64,000 nucleotides of DNA from Rhizobium johnstonii 3841 (lineage in GTDB: Bacteria; Pseudomonadota; Alphaproteobacteria; Rhizobiales; Rhizobiaceae), in NCBI RefSeq assembly GCF_000009265.1, contig NC_008380.1:2051501-2115500 (forward strand). Direction: 5' to 3'. This document shows positions 35,851-43,462 of this stretch, piece after piece. Made by a program: the position numbers and the translations under genes. Every line of letters begins with the position of its first letter. Position 1 is the first letter of the stretch. The notes beneath the pieces are model-generated. The model was given only the letters and a program-made list of their open reading frames with translations. It had not been told where the DNA came from and made no database searches.

Positions 35851-37181
35851 GCCGCCGCATCCGGTTGAGGTTGTCGGGAGGTTCGGGCCGTTCGCCAGGG
35901 TATGATCCCGCCCAAGGCCTCTGCCGCCGCCAGACCGGAAGCGAGACCATCTTCGTGGAATCCGTACCCAGTCCAGGCGCCCGCGAAATGGCAATTATTC
36001 TGTCCTTGGATGGTCGTGAGCGCTTGTTGCGCGCCCATGGCTTCCGCCGAAAATTGCGGATGTTCATAGGTGAATTCGGCAAAAACCTTATGGGGGGCCG
36101 GCTCGCGGTCGGGATTGAGGGTGACGAACAGCGGGAATTTCTCGTCGATGCCCTGCAGCCGGTTCATCCAGTAAGTCACCGCGACGTCCGCGTTTCCGCC
36201 TTCACGGCTCGAACGCAGATAGTTCCATGAGGCCCAAACCTTGCGCCGCTGCGGCATCAGCGATTGGTCGCGATGCAGGACGACGCGGTTCGGCTGGTAG
36301 GGAATGGCAGCAAACAGCCTGCTTTCCCGATCGGTGGCATCGACGAGCAGGCGAGCTGTCTGATCGCTGTGGCAGGCGAAGATTACCTTGTCGAACGACT
36401 GTTCGCCGCCCGTTTCGTCTATGATCGTGACGCCGCGCTCGGAGCGCATGACCCCGCGCACGCCGCAGGAGAGTTTCACGCGTTCGCCGAGCGGCCGAAG
36501 CAGTTGGTCGAGATAGTTGCGGCTGCCGCCGGTCACTGTGCGCCACTGGTGCTGGCGGCGATAGATCAGCCGGTGATTGTCGAAGAAATTGACGAACTGC
36601 TCAGCGGGAAACTGCAGCATGCGGGCTGATGGTGTCGACCAGATCGCCGCCGCCATCGGCACGAGATAGTTGTTGGTGAAACCGGGCGAGAAGCCGCGCC
36701 AGTCGAGATAATCGCCGATCGAGCGCGAGGCGAGGTGACCGGCGGTGCGGTCTTCGAGGCAGGTGCGGTTGAAGCGGAGGATCTCGCGGATCATCCACAA
36801 GAACGAAGGCCGCAGCAGGTTGCGCTTCTGCGCGAAGATCGAGGACAATCCGCCGCCGCTCCATTCCAGTCTGCCGCGGTCGAGCGAGAGTGAAAAGCTC
36901 ATATCGCTTGCATGCGTCGCGATGTCGAGTTCGGCAAACAGCGCCGTCAGATTGGGATAATTCTGCTCGTTATAGACGATGAAGCCGGTATCGACCGCAA
37001 TTTGAACCCCGTCGTAATCCACGTCGACCGTCGCCGTATGGCCTCCGGCCTGCGCCTGGCTTTCATACAGCGTAACGTCATGTACCTGACACAGTGCCCA
37101 GGCTGCGGAGGCGCCCGAAATGCCGGAGCCGATCACGACGATCCTCAGCCGGCGTGGAGCGGGACGGAAGTGTGCGTTCAT
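35847..37181 (-). CDS. FAD-dependent oxidoreductase (amine-oxidase-like) of the cfa cluster
   Basis: A 444-residue flavoprotein with the N-terminal dinucleotide motif VVIGSGISGASAAWAL (residues 15-30) and the C-terminal FAD-binding segment HFAGAWTGYGFHEDGLASGL. It belongs to the NAD(P)-binding/amine-oxidase-like group that accompanies DUF1365 and Cfa and probably works with them on membrane lipids. Its ATG overlaps the photolyase stop codon (ATGA), and its own stop overlaps the DUF1365 start. The upstream open extension to 37463 is inside the photolyase gene. Confidence 0.87.
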   Translation of the reverse strand: MNAHFRPAPRRLRIVVIGSGISGASAAWALCQVHDVTLYESQAQAGGHTATVDVDYDGVQIAVDTGFIVYNEQNYPNLTALFAELDIATHASDMSFSLSLDRGRLEWSGGGLSSIFAQKRNLLRPSFLWMIREILRFNRTCLEDRTAGHLASRSIGDYLDWRGFSPGFTNNYLVPMAAAIWSTPSARMLQFPAEQFVNFFDNHRLIYRRQHQWRTVTGGSRNYLDQLLRPLGERVKLSCGVRGVMRSERGVTIIDETGGEQSFDKVIFACHSDQTARLLVDATDRESRLFAAIPYQPNRVVLHRDQSLMPQRRKVWASWNYLRSSREGGNADVAVTYWMNRLQGIDEKFPLFVTLNPDREPAPHKVFAEFTYEHPQFSAEAMGAQQALTTIQGQNNCHFAGAWTGYGFHEDGLASGLAAAEALGGIIPWRTARTSRQPQPDAAA

Positions 37182-38629
37182 GCGGCATCCCTTGTTGCGC
37201 TGTAAGCGGCGAGCGCTCGGTTGCGGGCGCTCGCGTGATCGACGATCGGTCTTGGATAGGTTTGGCCAAGCGTGATGCCAGCCTCGTCGAGCATGCTCTT
37301 CGGCGCCTCGAACGGCCGGTGGATGTATTTTGCCCCGAGCTCTCGAAGCTCCGGCACGTAGGTTTTGACATAGTCGCCGTTGGGATCGAATTTTTCGCCC
37401 TGCAGCACCGGATTGAAGATGCGGAAAAATGGCGAGGCATCGGCTCCCGATCCCGCCACCCATTGCCAGCTTGCGGCATTGTTGGCGGGATCGGCATCAA
37501 CAAGCGTATCCCGGAACCAGGCCTCGCCTCGCCGCCAATCGATCATCAGATCCTTGATGAGGAAGGAGGCGACGATCATACGCACGCGATTGTGCATCCA
37601 GCCATGGCGCCAGAGCTGGCGCATGCCGGCATCGACGATCGGATAGCCGGTCATGCCGCGGCGCCACGCCTCGAAATCGTCGCTGTCGTTGCACCATTCG
37701 AGGCCGTCGAAACGATCGTTCCAGTTGGCAGAGGCAAGACGCGGAAAATGGAAAAGCAGGTGATAGGAAAATTCGCGCCAGGCGATCTCCTTGCGAAAAT
37801 GCACGATGTCGGCTGCCGGCACGCGTTGCGACAGGCCGCGTGTGGCATCCCAGATGCGGGCAGGGGATATCTCGCCCAGCGCCAGATGCGGCGACAGCAT
37901 CGACGTCGCCGGCCTCGCTGGATAGTCTCGGTTTTCCTTGTAGCCCTCGAGCGCGTCTTCAACGAAGGCATGGAGCCTCTGCTGGGCACCCTCTTCGCCG
38001 GGTGTCCAGAGATCAACGAAATCGCCTGCCCAGTCCGGCTTCGTCGGAAGCAGCTTCCAGCTCTCCAACGTTTCCGATGTCGGAAGTTGCGATGTCAGCC
38101 GCAGCTCCGCCGGCGCCTCCAGCGGCGGCTCCGGTTCGTCGCCGCCCTCCAGCGCGCGCCAGAATGGCGTGTAGACGCGATAGGGCGTGCCGTTGCCGGT
38201 CATCAGCCGGGAAGGTTCGTGCAGCAGCTGGCCGCCAAAGCTTCTTGCCTCGATCGCCTGCTTTTCCAGTTCGTGCTTGATACGGGCGTCGATGGAGATT
38301 CCGGCTGGATCGTAGCGCCGGTTCCAGAAGACGGCTTCGGCACCGCTTTCCTTGATAAAGGCGCGGAGCACTTCGAGCGCCTCGCCGCTTGCCAGCACCA
38401 GCCGTCCATGCCGCTTTTGCAGTGACCTGTTGAGCGCTTCCAGTGAATGATGCAGCCACCAGGCTTGTGCAGCACCCAGTGGACCGGTGCCTGCTGCTGC
38501 CGGTTCTCCAATATAGAGCGGGATGATCGGCCGCCCGGAGCGATGGGCGGCGGTGAGTGCCTGATTGTCGTCAAGGCGCAAGTCCTTGCGAAACCAGAGG
38601 ATGACCGGTTTTGCCGCGTCCTTTGCCAA
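37178..38629 (-). CDS. phrB: Deoxyribodipyrimidine photo-lyase (CPD photolyase)
   Basis: A 483-residue light-driven DNA repair enzyme that splits pyrimidine dimers. The N-terminal photolyase domain (VILWFRKDLRLDDNQAL) binds the antenna pigment and the C-terminal domain binds FAD (WREFSYHLLFHFPRL, RMIVASFLIKDLMIDWRRGE, NNAASWQWVAGSGADASPFF). These are class I CPD signatures. The start is TTG at 38629, giving the usual N-terminus MAKDAAKPVI. The ECF-type promoter lies 33 bases upstream. First gene of the phr-FAD-DUF1365-cfa operon. Confidence 0.92.
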   Translation of the reverse strand: MAKDAAKPVILWFRKDLRLDDNQALTAAHRSGRPIIPLYIGEPAAAGTGPLGAAQAWWLHHSLEALNRSLQKRHGRLVLASGEALEVLRAFIKESGAEAVFWNRRYDPAGISIDARIKHELEKQAIEARSFGGQLLHEPSRLMTGNGTPYRVYTPFWRALEGGDEPEPPLEAPAELRLTSQLPTSETLESWKLLPTKPDWAGDFVDLWTPGEEGAQQRLHAFVEDALEGYKENRDYPARPATSMLSPHLALGEISPARIWDATRGLSQRVPAADIVHFRKEIAWREFSYHLLFHFPRLASANWNDRFDGLEWCNDSDDFEAWRRGMTGYPIVDAGMRQLWRHGWMHNRVRMIVASFLIKDLMIDWRRGEAWFRDTLVDADPANNAASWQWVAGSGADASPFFRIFNPVLQGEKFDPNGDYVKTYVPELRELGAKYIHRPFEAPKSMLDEAGITLGQTYPRPIVDHASARNRALAAYSATRDAA

Positions 38630-38661
38630 TGAAACCGTTCCCCGCTTGTGTTCTTTTCAAC

Positions 38662-38691
38662 CCGTTACGGATATACGGAACGCCCGGATCA
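38662..38691 (-). promoter_or_regulatory. RpoE/ChrR-type promoter of the photolyase operon
   Basis: Read on the minus strand: TGATCC, 18-bp spacer, TAACGG, then the photolyase TTG start about 33 bases on. It has the same elements and spacing as the site in front of chrR at 31881. This supports joint control of both transcripts by an ECF sigma factor encoded elsewhere. Confidence 0.7.
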
Positions 38692-38734
38692 AAAGTTTCA
38701 TCCGGCGGAAAAAAGCTGGCTGTCGGCGGCATGA

Positions 38735-38763
38735 AAAAAGGCCGGTGTAAACCGACCTTTCTG
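38735..38763 (-). terminator. Rho-independent terminator after the small exported-protein gene
   Basis: On the minus strand the arms AAGGTCGGT and ACCGGCCTT (one mismatch) are followed by TTTTT. Confidence 0.7.
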
Positions 38764-38779
38764 AGAGCGGCGGTCTCGC

Positions 38780-39131
38780 TTAGTTGTCGTATTCGCGGCA
38801 GGCTTCGCTGATCGATGCGCCGCTCTGGCCGCCGCGCGTGTCGACGCCGGACATCTGTTGCGGCATGCCGGGGCACTCCATCGTCTGCGGTCGGCCGATG
38901 CTCTGTGTCGTCATCGGATCGACCGGCGAGACGGGTACCGGACGAATGCCGTTGTCATCGTTGGTGTAGTCGGATGAATAGGTACCTCGAACTCGGATCA
39001 GTCGAGCCGCCATTCGTCGGCCCGATTGGATCGGGGTTCGACTGCGCAAAGGCTGACGACGCCATGCCGATTGCAAGCAGCGAAGCGGCGATAAGGCACG
39101 TAGACGTGGGATATCCTCCTTGGATTTTCAT
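38780..39131 (-). pseudogene. Small exported protein gene with an apparent frameshift
   Basis: From ATG 39131 the frame gives a signal peptide (LIAASLLAIGMASSAFAQ) and then SNPDPIGPTNGGSTDPSS. It then closes quickly in the out-of-frame tail RYLFIRLHQR. The neighbouring frame continues instead from about 39000 to 38780 with GTYSSDYTNDDNGIRPVPVS and ends EACREYDN before a good terminator. The two halves read as one exported protein of about 117 residues broken by a shift near 38995. I do not recognise the family. Confidence 0.5.
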
Positions 39132-39318
39132 CTTGGATGACCCAGCGGTAACTGCCTGATGGAATCATTGTTCCGAAATTTGCCGAAACCTGCATTCAAG
39201 CCTCACGGCATACCCGCATGGTTATGCGTAAACCTTAACGGGCGATGTCGCTGGATCGGCGCCAGCACATGTCCTACTTGCATGCGGAGATACTAAAAAA
39301 CCGTGGCATGAGGCCGCT

Positions 39319-39636
39319 ATGTTCATCTCCTTTCGCGAAGCCGCAGATCTGGGTCTCCAGATCGTACTTGCACTCACCCTGACGCTGAGTGGCATGGCGG
39401 TCGCCTCCTACTCCGTCAGGAACGACAAGGCCAAAATTTCAGCGATCGACGTCAGCCGTCCCTCGCTCTGGACCGCCGCTCCGATGCGCGTCGATCCAGC
39501 TACGCAAGCCTACCTGCGCGCCGATGCTTCGGCCGCATTGGAACTCGCCGATGGTGCCGACGACCTCTGCAACGACCCGATCGGCCTCCGGCTTTCCTGC
39601 GACTTGATCGTCACCTCTGGTACTGCGGCTTTTTAG
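39319..39636 (+). CDS. Hypothetical membrane-anchored or exported protein
   Basis: A 105-residue protein with one hydrophobic segment at residues 12-32 (LGLQIVLALTLTLSGMAVAS), followed by a soluble part with a cysteine pair (DLCNDPIGLRLSCDL). No family recognised. Its coding character (codon bias, start MFISFREAADL) is reasonable, but there is no strong ribosome site. Confidence 0.5.
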   Translation: MFISFREAADLGLQIVLALTLTLSGMAVASYSVRNDKAKISAIDVSRPSLWTAAPMRVDPATQAYLRADASAALELADGADDLCNDPIGLRLSCDLIVTSGTAAF

Positions 39637-39755
39637 GTGAAGGCGGTCGGGAGGCGTCACTCATCCCCGAAAGCTTGCAAAACCCGATGATTTGCCGTTT
39701 CATCGCGATAGTAACCACCGTCCGACTCTTTCCCTGAAGGATCAGCCTTTTGTCC

Positions 39756-40427
39756 ATGCCGATGCCCCGCGGCTTCGAGAAGCCCTATGCCGCTTTCCTG
39801 TTCGATATGGACGGCACCATCCTCAATTCGATCCGCGCGGCCGAGCGTGTATGGAGCGACTGGGCAAGGCGTCACGGGCTCGATGTCGCCACCTTTTTGC
39901 CGAAGATGCATGGATCGCGCGGCATTGACACGATAACCCGGCTGAACCTGCCGGGAGTCGATCCCGAACATGAATCGAAGCTGGTGACCGAGGCCGAAAT
40001 CGCCGATGTCAGCGACGTCGTGGCCGTTCCCGGCGCCGCGACCTTTCTGAGTTCACTGCCCCCGGATCGTTGGGCGATCGTCACCTCCTCGCCGTTGCGC
40101 CTTGCTCACCGGCGGCTGGAGGCGGCAGGCTTGCCGGTGCCGAAATTCATGGTGACGGCGGAGGACGTGAAGGTCGGAAAGCCCGACCCGCAATGTTATA
40201 TTCTCGGCGCCGAGCGCCTCGGCGTCAGCACCCAGGATTGCCTGGTGTTCGAGGATGTCGCAGCCGGCATTACCGCCGGCGAGGCAGCGGGTGCCGATGT
40301 CATGGTCATCACGACAACACATCACCAAAAGATGGAGACGCCGCACCCGACGCTTTCATCCTATGACGAGATCTCGGTCCGCATCTCCTCCGATCACAGG
40401 ATGCTGATCGTCCCGAACGCGGCCTGA
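39756..40427 (+). CDS. HAD family hydrolase (sugar-phosphatase-like)
   Basis: A 223-residue HAD hydrolase. The nucleophile motif FLFDMDGTIL is near residue 15, AIVTSSPLRLAHRRLEAAG is motif II, KVGKPDPQCYILGAERLGV is motif III, and CLVFEDVAAGITAGEAAGA is motif IV. The cap type resembles small sugar phosphatases such as 2-deoxyglucose-6-phosphate phosphatase. Start at ATG 39756, with an in-frame TTG at 39750. Convergent with nasA. Confidence 0.85.
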   Translation: MPMPRGFEKPYAAFLFDMDGTILNSIRAAERVWSDWARRHGLDVATFLPKMHGSRGIDTITRLNLPGVDPEHESKLVTEAEIADVSDVVAVPGAATFLSSLPPDRWAIVTSSPLRLAHRRLEAAGLPVPKFMVTAEDVKVGKPDPQCYILGAERLGVSTQDCLVFEDVAAGITAGEAAGADVMVITTTHHQKMETPHPTLSSYDEISVRISSDHRMLIVPNAA

Positions 40428-40464
40428 CAGTGCTCCGGCTGCGTTCTGCTTGCTTTTGTGCGGT

Positions 40465-43122
40465 TCACTCCGCCGCTGCGGCAAGACAGCGATCGATGAT
40501 GCTGCCGATTTCGCTGCGGCAGGAGCCGCAATTGGTTCCAGCGCTGGTTTCCTTGCCGACCGCCTCGACGCTGTGACATCCGCCGCGTACGGCAGCAGCG
40601 ATCTGGTTAACCCCGACGCTGAAGCAGGAGCAGACGGTTGCGCCCGGATCCGGCCTGCCTGCTCCCGGTCGACCCGCGACGAGCGCAAAGCGTTTCCTGA
40701 GGTCGCCATGTGAGGCGGAGAGCTGCGAAATCGCCCAGTTGCGCGCGACTGCGACGGGCTCGCGGGCCAGAAACAGCGCCGCAAGCAGGACCTCGCCATC
40801 GAAGAAGGCGAGCCTGAGGTCGCCGGATTGCCGGTCGGCATAACCAAGCGGTTCGATCTCGGCCGGAATGGCGAAAACCGCCCGGCACCAGGCCGTCCAG
40901 TCTTCGACGGTTTCGCCGAAAGCAAGCTCCAACCGCCAGCCGCCGGCGGCTTTTGCCAGCGCCCAATAGGCGGCGTCGGGCGTGGCGGGTTTTGTGGCGG
41001 AGACGGCGAAACCGTAATGGGTGGCGCGAAAGGGCCGAACGGCGACGGCAACGTTCTTCGATGCCGGCTGACCGGAAATGGGATCGGTTATCGGCGCGAC
41101 CACGGCGTCGATTCGCGCTCTTGCGGCGAACTGGTCGTTCCAGTGCATCGGCGCAAAGATGCCACCGCGGGCTTGGCGATCGGTCACCAGTGCCCTGACG
41201 ATTGCCTTGCCGTGCGGGCTGTCGATCTCGACGAGGCCCGCGCTTGCTATACCGGTCTCGATCGCGTCGCGTGGATGGATCTCGGCAAAGGGTTCGGCGA
41301 TATGGGCGGAAAGCCGCGCGCTCTTTCCTGTTCGCGTCATCGTGTGCCACTGGTCGCGGATGCGCCCGGTATTCAGGGTAAAGGGGTACTCGGCATTGGT
41401 ACGATCGGTTGCGGGCGGCTTGACCGCGACGAAGCGCGCCTTGCGATCGGGGTGGAAGAAACCACCTTCGGCGAAGAAGCGGGTGATGCTCGGTTCTGTC
41501 CCTGCCGCCTGCGGCCATTGGAAAGGCGACAGTTCATCATAGGCGCCGCCGCTCAAGCCGGCCCGCGCGCCGATGTCGAAGTCGCGGCTGCCGTTATTTT
41601 CGAAGGCGGAAAGCGCGGCGTGTTCGTCGAAGATTGCGGCCGGCGCATCAAAATCGAAGGCGGCGGCAAATCCCATGCGGCGTCCGACCTCCGCAAGCTG
41701 CCACCAGTCGGCCCTTGCATCGCCGGGGACATCGAGAAACGGCCGCTGCCTTGAAATGCGCCGTTCGGAATTGGTGACGGTGCCATCCTTCTCGCCCCAG
41801 CCGAGCGAGGGCAGAAGCACATTTGCGTGCCGGGTCGTATCCGTTTCTTTGAGGATGTCCGACACGACGACGAAGGGACAGGCGGCGATCGCGCTTTCGA
41901 CGCTGTCGGCATCCGGCATCGAGACGACGGGATTGGTGGCCATGATCCACAGCGCCTTGATGCGCCCGTCGGCCACGGCTTGGAACATGTCGACCGCCTT
42001 CAGGCCGGGCTTTGCGGCGATCACGGGCGAGTTCCAGAAGCGCTGCACACGGTCCCGGTCTTCGGAATTTTCGATCGCCATATGGGCGGCAAGCATATTG
42101 GCGAGACCGCCGACCTCGCGCCCACCCATGGCGTTCGGCTGGCCGGTCAGCGAAAACGGTCCCATGCCGGGGCGGCCGATGCGGCCGGTCGCCAGATGGC
42201 AGTTGAGGATGGCATTGACCTTGTCGGTGCCGGAGGAAGATTGGTTGACGCCCTGGCTGTAGCAGGTCACGACCTTCGGCGTCGTCTCGAACAGCCGGAA
42301 GAACTCCCTGATCTGCATGGCCGGCAGGCCGGTCCGTTCCAGGAGATCGTTGATATCGAGCGCGGCGGCGGCGGCAAAAGCGTCGCCGAAACCTTCGGTA
42401 TGGGCGCCGATATAATTCTGGTCGATTGCCGGACTGGTCGCGAGATGGGCAAGCAGTCCCATAAACAGCGCAACGTCGCCGTCCGGACGGATGGCGAGAT
42501 GCAGGTCGGCGATGTCGCAGGTCATCGTCCGGCGCGGATCGATGACGACGATCCGCATGTTTGGCCGAGCCGTCTTTGCGGCGGCAAGCCGCTGGTAGAT
42601 GACGGGATGACACCAGGCGAGGTTGGAGCCGGTCAGGATCACCAGATCCGCGAGTTCGATATCCTCATAGGTACCGGGCACCGTATCGGCGCCGAAGGCA
42701 CGGCGATGCCCCGCCACGGAGGAGGACATGCAAAGCCTTGAATTGGTGTCGATATTGCCGGAGCCGATGAAGCCCTTCATCAGCTTATTGGCGACATAGT
42801 AATCCTCGGTCAGCAACTGGCCCGAGACGTAGAAGGCAACGGCGTCAGGCCCGTGTTCGGCGATCGTTTCAGAAAAACGGCGGGCGACCAGATCAAGCGC
42901 CTCGTCCCAGCCGCTCTGTTTGCCTTCGATCTCGGGATGGAGAAGGCGGCCATCGAGATCGATAGTTTCGGCGAGGGCTGAACCCTTCGAGCAGAGCCGG
43001 CCGAAATTCGAAGGATGCTCCGGATCTCCTTTGACGCTGACTGCGCCGGCCTCGTCGACCGTGGCGAGAACGCCGCAGCCGACACCGCAATAGGGACAGG
43101 TGGTCTTGACCTCAGCCGCCAT
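40465..43122 (-). CDS. nasA: Assimilatory nitrate reductase catalytic subunit
   Basis: An 885-residue molybdopterin enzyme that reduces nitrate to nitrite in the cytoplasm. The N-terminal [4Fe-4S] ligands are C9, C12, C16 and C44 (CPYCGVGCG, GRLCSKG). The Mo-bisMGD core follows, and a C-terminal BFD-type [2Fe-2S] domain (VCSCFSVGVNQIAAAVRGGC, TNCGSCRS) is the usual extension in bacterial NasA/NasC that takes electrons from the partner. Its ATG directly abuts the nirD stop codon (TAGATG). Last gene of the nas operon. Confidence 0.93.
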   Translation of the reverse strand: MAAEVKTTCPYCGVGCGVLATVDEAGAVSVKGDPEHPSNFGRLCSKGSALAETIDLDGRLLHPEIEGKQSGWDEALDLVARRFSETIAEHGPDAVAFYVSGQLLTEDYYVANKLMKGFIGSGNIDTNSRLCMSSSVAGHRRAFGADTVPGTYEDIELADLVILTGSNLAWCHPVIYQRLAAAKTARPNMRIVVIDPRRTMTCDIADLHLAIRPDGDVALFMGLLAHLATSPAIDQNYIGAHTEGFGDAFAAAAALDINDLLERTGLPAMQIREFFRLFETTPKVVTCYSQGVNQSSSGTDKVNAILNCHLATGRIGRPGMGPFSLTGQPNAMGGREVGGLANMLAAHMAIENSEDRDRVQRFWNSPVIAAKPGLKAVDMFQAVADGRIKALWIMATNPVVSMPDADSVESAIAACPFVVVSDILKETDTTRHANVLLPSLGWGEKDGTVTNSERRISRQRPFLDVPGDARADWWQLAEVGRRMGFAAAFDFDAPAAIFDEHAALSAFENNGSRDFDIGARAGLSGGAYDELSPFQWPQAAGTEPSITRFFAEGGFFHPDRKARFVAVKPPATDRTNAEYPFTLNTGRIRDQWHTMTRTGKSARLSAHIAEPFAEIHPRDAIETGIASAGLVEIDSPHGKAIVRALVTDRQARGGIFAPMHWNDQFAARARIDAVVAPITDPISGQPASKNVAVAVRPFRATHYGFAVSATKPATPDAAYWALAKAAGGWRLELAFGETVEDWTAWCRAVFAIPAEIEPLGYADRQSGDLRLAFFDGEVLLAALFLAREPVAVARNWAISQLSASHGDLRKRFALVAGRPGAGRPDPGATVCSCFSVGVNQIAAAVRGGCHSVEAVGKETSAGTNCGSCRSEIGSIIDRCLAAAAE

Positions 43123-43452
43123 CTATTCCGCCGCCATCATCAGGCTTTCCAGGGCGACGAACAGCCTGCCGTCTTCGTTCAGCACCGGTATCGTCCGGAC
43201 CTCGCCGTCGTCGGCGCCGAGCGCCTTGCCTGTTTCCAGCGAGATAACCCAGTTGTGCAGCGGGCAGGTGACTGACTTGGCGTGGACGATGCCCTGGGAG
43301 AGCGGGCCGCCCTTGTGCGGGCAGTGATCCTCGATGGCGAAGACCTCGTTTTCGGCCGTGCGGAAGACGGCGATCTTGCCCTGCGGCGTCTTCACGCAGC
43401 GCGCCCCGCGCAGCGGGATGTCGGAGATGTCACCGATTGCGATCCAGTTCAT
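43123..43452 (-). CDS. nirD: Nitrite reductase (NADH) small subunit
   Basis: A 109-residue Rieske-type protein: CPHKGGPLSQG (near residue 43) and CPLHNWVISLETGKALG carry the Cys-x-His and Cys-x2-His cluster ligands. It pairs with NirB. Start at 43452 is chosen because AGGAG lies six bases upstream. The in-frame ATG at 43458 is too close to it. It follows nirB by 10 bases. Confidence 0.92.
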   Translation of the reverse strand: MNWIAIGDISDIPLRGARCVKTPQGKIAVFRTAENEVFAIEDHCPHKGGPLSQGIVHAKSVTCPLHNWVISLETGKALGADDGEVRTIPVLNEDGRLFVALESLMMAAE

Positions 43453-43462
43453 GTCCATCTCC

